From the NCBI GenBank assembly GCA_020205615.1, contig CM035167.1, forward strand, positions 62,499,436-62,563,435: a DNA stretch of 64,000 bases. Direction: 5' to 3'. Shown one piece after another: positions 59,001-64,000 of this stretch. Position 1 is the stretch's first letter; every line of letters starts with the position of its first letter. Source of the stretch: Panax quinquefolius. Lineage: Eukaryota; Streptophyta; Magnoliopsida; Apiales; Araliaceae. Both the position numbers and the translations under genes were made by a program. The notes beneath the pieces are model-generated. The model was given only the letters and a program-made list of their open reading frames with translations, was not told the DNA's origin and did no database searches.

Positions 59001-60185
59001 ATGACATCCAAAAATGTTGAGAATAGGAATGGAGCACAAGAGACTGTTGAGTCTCCACATATCAATAATCAGGAGAATGTCCATCAGGAAGGCGACAATC
59101 CTCATGCAAACAACAACACTGACCAAATGTTGAATGATGGATTGTTCAGAGGCTTTATGCAATTCATGCAATAGCAGGCGAGAGCGGCTCCTGTCCAAAA
59201 TGTAGGTGGAAACACTGAAAACTCTCGGGCGATCACCGCTAAACAGTTCAAGGAGCTGGGACCACCGAATTTTAAGGGAGAGCCAAAACTACTTATGGCA
59301 GAAGCATGGATAAAGCAGATCACCAAGATATTTGATGTCTTGTGATGCTCCGAGGAGCAAAAGGTTCCCTTTGCCACCTTTATGTTGCGCGGAGAGGCAG
59401 ATTACTAGTGGGAATCGGTAAAACATACTCAACCTGCCGTGCTAAAGATGTCTTGGGAGAAGTTCCAAGAGCTGTTCAACGACAAATACTTTCCCGAAAG
59501 TATTCGTCACATGATGGAGGTGGAGTTTATCAAATTGGAGCAAAATAATATGACCGTGTCGCAATACGAGGAAAAATTTGCGGAGTTGTGCCGGTTTGCG
59601 TCCCACTTGGTGGATAATGAAGAGAGAATGGCGCGAATGTTTTTAAGAGGTTTGAAGCCGGAAATACGTCAACATCTTATTTCTCATAAACTGTGTTTGT
59701 ATTCAGATGTTGTAAATAGGGCTCAGTTGGTGGAGCGCGGTAACGAGACAACGCAACCAAAAGAGAGCAGCTTGGAAAATGATAATACAAGTGAGAGCAG
59801 TCATCGAAGCGGTGACAACAAGCGTGGAGGGAATCAACAGGCCAGAAATGGTAACCACTTCGGTGGTAATCAGGGCCAAAACAATAAGAATGGACATTTT
59901 AAGAAGAGGAGATTCAAAAATGATGGAAACACGTCAGCACCAGCACCCGTTGTTAAGGAAGGAGAAAGACCACCTATCATATGCTTCAAATGCGGAGGGG
60001 AGGGACACATCAGTCCAAATTGCACGATGCCGTCCAAAGCATGTTATAATTGTGGAAGAGAAGGTCACTTAACTCGATTTTGTCGTTCACCGAAGACAAA
60101 TTCAGCTAGGATGGAGGCACCAAAGGCTATCCCAGAAAAGTCAAAGCTTAGAGTGCAAGGGAGAGCGTTTGTTGTGACCTCCTGA
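59001..60185 (+). pseudogene. C gag, one frame with three stops
   Basis: A single 394-codon frame runs from ATG 59001 to TGA 60183-60185 and is broken only by stops at 59172 (TAG), 59343 (TGA) and 59406 (TAG). The last lies where ADY-W-ES expects tryptophan. The intact part from 59439 (248 codons) has MSWEKFQELFNDKYFPES, MTVSQYEEKFAELC, MFLRGLKPEIRQHL, a basic Asn/Gly-rich linker with FKKRRFK, and two complete CCHC knuckles, CFKCGGEGHISPNC and CYNCGREGHLTRFC. It is the best-preserved gag in the window and has no frameshift. Confidence 0.93.
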
Positions 60186-60199
60186 GAGAGCAAAGAACC

Positions 60200-60831
60200 C
60201 GAATGAGGTCATCATCGGTAAGCTTATCATAAACTCTAAATGAAGTCTACACTTTATTTGATAATCTGGGTTCTACCCATTCTTTTATTTCTCCTACTTG
60301 CGCCAACGATTAAATTTGACTCCGGAGAAATTAGACTTTGACTTATCTCGTGGAAACTCCGTTTGGAGAAACCTTCATTACATCCATTGTTTATAAGTCT
60401 TGCTTGGTTCAAATCGGCACCCTCACATTACTCGTCAATCTTATTTCATTAAAATACTTGCATTTGATGTGATTCTAGGATTGATTGGTTAACTACTCAT
60501 CATGCAAAAAATTGATTGTTTTCAAAAGGTTGTTAGCTTTCATATTCCTAATCGACCTATTATGCTAATTCAAGCAACCAAACCATTAAAATCAATCACC
60601 GTCATCTCAAGCCATAAAGTTATTCGTTTTATTGAAAAGCGGATGTCAAGCTTTCTTAGCTCATGTCACAGATCTAAACAAAAAATACATCGAGTTTTGA
60701 ATAATATTTCTATTGTTAATGAATTTCTGACGTATTCCTCGAAGAACTTCTCCGCCTACCCCAGAGCGTGAAATTGAATTTTGTATCGACCTTGAACCCA
60801 AAGATAAAACCCATTTCAAGCCCCATATCGA
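60200..60831 (+). pseudogene. C pol: protease domain, damaged
   Basis: The active-site block reads LFDNLGSTHSFIS (about 60256-60294), so an extra residue breaks the D-T/S-G triad. It is followed by LTPEKLDFDL-type words, KYLHLM- and RKVVSFHIPN-like blocks (about 60515-60560), the DLNKK- and NEFLTYSSKNFSAYPR spacer, then RYRMAP at 60825. Several frame changes occur. Confidence 0.75.
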
Positions 60832-61595
60832 ATGGCTCCTATTGAACTTCAGGAGTTAAAGACTCAACTGCAGGAATGGTTAGACATTGGCTTTATTCGT
60901 CCTAGTACTTCTCCTTGGGGTGCTCCTGTTTTATTCGTAAAGAAGAATGATGGGAGTATGGAAGAAAGTGTCATTCTCCAGTATGCTGGGATGAGGTGGG
61001 TGAAGCAATGTTGTTGAGACCAGAGTTGGTACGTATGACTACGAAAAAGATTCAAACGATCCGGCAACGTATAAAAACCTCACAAGATCGACAAAAGAGT
61101 TATGCTGATCTTCATCGAAAGGACGTGGAATTCGATATTGGAGATCATATGTTGTTACGTGTTGCTCCATGGAAAGGAGTTACGAGATTTGGAAAGAGAG
61201 GAAAGCTCAATCCTCGATTCATCGGCCCATTTTTAATCCTTCATCGAGTAGGAACTGTGGCCTATAGACTCGCTTTACCGCCAAGTATGTCTCGTGTTCA
61301 TAACGTTTTTTACATATCCATATTACGTAAATATGTGGAAGACCCGAACCACATTAGTGAGTTGGAACCGGACGAAATAGCGGAAGATTTGACGTATGAA
61401 GAGGTTCCTGTTCAAATCTTGGATAAGAAGGAACATATTCTACGCACCAAGGTTATACCTCAAGTCAAAGTTTTGTGGAGAAACCACGATGTTGAGGAAA
61501 TGACTTGGGAGTTAGAATCTGAAATGAAATCAAGGTATCCTTACCTCTTCAACATATCAGGTACGTACCCTAATTTCGAGGGCGAAATTTCATAA
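60832..61595 (+). pseudogene. C pol: RT N-terminus fused to integrase C-terminus and chromodomain
   Basis: The first frame (60832) reads [20 protein letters not shown], then [20 protein letters not shown], the RT entry. It breaks at GS-ME near 60960 and continues directly in integrase C-terminal sequence ([15 protein letters not shown]). A 199-codon open frame (60996-61595) follows, with RQKSYADLHRKDVEFDIGDH, VAPWKGVTRFGKRGKLNPRF, LALPPSMSRVHNVFYISI, LTYEEVPVQILDKKEHILR, VKVLWRNHDVEEMTWELESE and the NFEGEIS end. That is a full GPY/F region and chromodomain-like tail. No YxDD, RNase H or D,D,E core remains: roughly 2.5 kb expected from family organisation is missing. Confidence 0.92.
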
Positions 61596-61606
61596 GAAGG
61601 GGAGAT
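61594..61606 (+). other. C polypurine tract
   Basis: AAGAAGGGGAGAT just before TGTAAAACCCC of the 3' LTR. Confidence 0.88.
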
Positions 61607-62208
61607 TGTAAAACCCCAACTTTTTGAATAAAGATGAATTTTCTATAAATATTAATTTTGAATATTATGGAGTAAAATTGATATAATAGTTGTGGGGAAT
61701 ATTTATAAATTTTAAAAAGTACGCAAGTTGTTATATAATATTCGATTGGTCGATGAATATTCGTTTTAACAGGGAATATTAGTACAACGGCACAATCATT
61801 GGTGGACCCCACAACGTAATTATTGTCGGATTGAGAAAATGACAAAAATACTTTATGAAAATAACGGCGGAAGTGTTACCGTTAATGTTGAAACACACGG
61901 TGTTAAAAAGCACACGATGTCTGGCGTGGTTGCATAAGTAGTAACACACGGTATTGATTATTGATGCTTACGTGATAAGTCACTCGGTTTTGTTGGTATT
62001 ATTAATGTAATAATACAAAAAATCTTTTATATAAAGCAGAATACTTTTATAAAGTTATTCTATAAATAGAATATATTATATTCTATTATGCATAGTGTTG
62101 CATAAGTGTCTCGCATAGTGTTTTGAATAGTAAAATCTTTTTTATATAAAAATGAATACTTTTATAAAGTTATCTGCTTTTTTATTAGACGATAATTAGA
62201 ATATATTA

Positions 62209-62466
62209 CTCCCTCCGTCCCAAATTAATTGCTTAGTTTTGACTTTTTAAAGTCAAATTGACCATTTTTAAAACTAATCTTTTTACTATTTTTGCTAAAA
62301 TATAGGTGAAGAGATTATAACCAAAAGAAAGTATATACAATTTATTACTAACCCCAATTTTTATAATTTTAGAAATATATTTATATATGCTTAATTATTA
62401 ATTCTAAAAATAGTCAATTTGACTTAAAAAGGTCAAAATTGAGCAATTAATTTGGGACAGAGGGAG
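62209..62466. mobile_element. Stowaway-like MITE (258 bp)
   Basis: Terminal inverted repeats CTCCCTCCGTCCCAAATTAA and TTAATTTGGGACAGAGGGAG, with a TA duplication on each side (62207-62208, 62467-62468). Inner arms GTCAAATTGACC and AGTCAATTTGAC extend the symmetry. The matching site in the 5' LTR (57031-57049) is uninterrupted. No coding capacity; such elements use a mariner-type transposase in trans (family knowledge). Confidence 0.95.
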
Positions 62467-62669
62467 TATATTTTATTATACATAGTGTTTGCATAGTGCC
62501 TGCATAGTGTTTGCATAGTAAAATCTTTTATAAAGTTATTCGTTTTATTAGATTATAAATAGAATATATTATATTTTATTTAAAAGATTTTGTTTTAAAT
62601 ATGGACCGTCAGATTAAAGTAAATCAATCTCGACCGTTCATGAGTTAGTTACTATGCATTCCATTTTTC

Positions 62670-62677
62670 TATAAATA
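62670..62677 (+). promoter_or_regulatory. Putative TATA box, C 3' LTR
   Basis: TATAAATA, the same setting as at 57243-57250. Confidence 0.55.
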
Positions 62678-64000
62678 GAAGCTCATTCATTCATTATTTT
62701 CTTTTAATTCACCTTTGAAACTCTAGAGAGAAAAACTATAAGAGAAAGAAGAAAGTATTCTGCTACTTCACTACTTATATATCCAGTACTCTTCTTCTTA
62801 AGGTAGGGAATATTATTTGTTGTACTCGTAAGGAGTGTTATTCTTTCTTATTCATGAAGAGAACTGTTGTTATTCCAATTCTTATTATTCTGTTGGAATA
62901 ACTCGTATCTGTGATCTCACCCTATACTTGGTGACATTCTTCTATTATTCTCATTGGAACATCCACATGCGTATGTTTTACATGGGACTGGTTCCATCTT
63001 TATTATTATTTAGTTGGAACATCCACATCGTGTGTTTTACACAGGACACGGTTCCATCCTATTATTATTCATTTGGAACATCCATGCGTGTGTTTTGTTT
63101 TATAATTTGGTTCGGTTCCTTCTTTATTATTCTATTGGAACATCCGTGATTTGCAAATTTTGCACGATTCGGTTTTATTATTATTATTATTACATTGGAA
63201 TAAACTTTGTACATCGCCAAGTACCGCATGCATGGTGATTTCTTTTATTATTCTTTATTATACTCAGTTGGTTAAAGTTTTGACTTCTATACTCCATGAA
63301 ATTAGTAGAATATTCTTGATATTTGCGCTTCATCCAATATCTTTTCATGGAAATATTCTTCTGATCATTCTTGAATTTTACTCTACAAAACAGTATCATG
63401 TTGACAATTTGGACGTTAATAATTCCTGGATAAAATAATTCTTTAACTTGTTTTATTGAATTCTTATATCATTGTCATCATCCTCATGTTTATATTTTGT
63501 TGAAAGTCATCTGTGGCATGTAGTGCATAGATGGACTTGGTATTATTATGACTAGGGATTATTCGGTGTAATCATGACCGTAATGTTACAAATGATGTGG
63601 TAAAAGTTCTCATTGGCCCTTAGTGCATTGATGGACAGTTGTTGGCATGATCATGACCATTAATGAATACACAAATATTCTTGGCCCGTAGTGCATGGAT
63701 AATTGTGGTCGTGATACTAAAGAATATCCTTGGCCGTAGTGTAGGGTTGATTCGATAATGTAGATTATTTATTAAGCTGAGTCCTAGCGATAACAGTGAT
63801 GAAAAACCTTTTTAATCATAAAAGATAGTAGATTTTATTTTCTACTTGACTCTTTTAATGGATTGCTTGTTCCGCTGCAGTTAAACTTGATTTCTTACTG
63901 GGCTAGTTGAGCTCACCCTTTCTTTCACTGTTCTCTTCAGGAAATGAGAACATAGCAGGGACTAGTCGGGGAATGGAGTGACGGTCCAGAGGATAGCATT

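Larger units (their letters stand above)
56441..64000 (+). mobile_element. Element C: Ty3/gypsy (Tekay/Del-like), internally deleted, runs off window
   Basis: 5' LTR 56441-58872, PBS 58875-58886, gag, protease, an RT stub fused to the integrase C-terminus and chromodomain, polypurine tract 61594-61606, and 3' LTR from 61607 to beyond the window. The interior is only 2.7 kb because RT, RNase H and most of integrase are deleted. It inserted into H. Confidence 0.93.
61607..64000 (+). repeat. C 3' LTR, partial (cut by window end)
   Basis: It matches 56441 onward, interrupted by the MITE at 62209-62466. At 64000 it corresponds to about 58650 of the 5' LTR. A ~60 bp gap relative to the 5' LTR around 63885-63895 removes the ATCTTAGTCATAAT stretch. 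Confidence 0.93.

Overview
This is nuclear DNA of a flowering plant. It is very AT-rich and consists almost wholly of nested LTR retrotransposons; I found no complete host gene, rRNA or tRNA gene. Plant origin is suggested by primer-binding sites matching initiator-tRNA-Met (TGGTATCAGAGC type), Ty1/copia and Tekay/Del-like Ty3/gypsy chromovirus proteins, TTTAGGG-type heptamers and a CTCCCTCCGTCCC-ended MITE. The species cannot be told. Coordinates come from reading LTR ends, target-site duplications (TSDs) and protein motifs by eye; identities were not computed.

Layout, left part (1-43140). Five levels of insertion can be read directly. A minus-strand gypsy relic G (42270-43140) was hit by element E, a LARD-like element with LTRs of about 4 kb and a 1.7 kb non-coding interior (1-42269). 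E's right LTR is split by copia element D (5912-40884, TSD AATAC). D carries two gypsy insertions: B1 in its leader (10881-20598, TSD ATTTT) and A in its right LTR (23233-39262, TSD TTTGG). A's right LTR is split by B2 (29506-about 37079, plus strand), whose own 3' LTR is truncated.

Layout, right part (43141-64000). A plus-strand gypsy LTR fragment (43141-45658) carries an unexplained 450 bp insert containing an exon-like open frame. It abuts a second copy of the D-type leader (45659-47680). Then come an unassigned LTR-like stretch with a 745 bp tandem duplication (47681-51500), a palindromic repeat cluster, and the 5' end of minus-strand gypsy element F (about 51690-54590). F's LTR is broken by fragment H (54591-56440), and H by gypsy element C (56441 to the window end), whose 3' LTR holds a 258 bp Stowaway-like MITE.

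How the genes relate. Every protein region is a relic of gag, protease, reverse transcriptase (RT), RNase H, integrase or chromodomain. B1 and B2 lack the same RT core and the same RNase H segment, yet both have LTRs and B1 has a clean TSD. They therefore look like members of a non-autonomous lineage moved by enzymes from elsewhere. A related 110-185 bp leader/PBS cassette appears in the leaders and pol regions of several elements. These two observations, the LTR-derived 57 bp satellite in A and the exon-like insert at 45291-45447 are the most interesting items.
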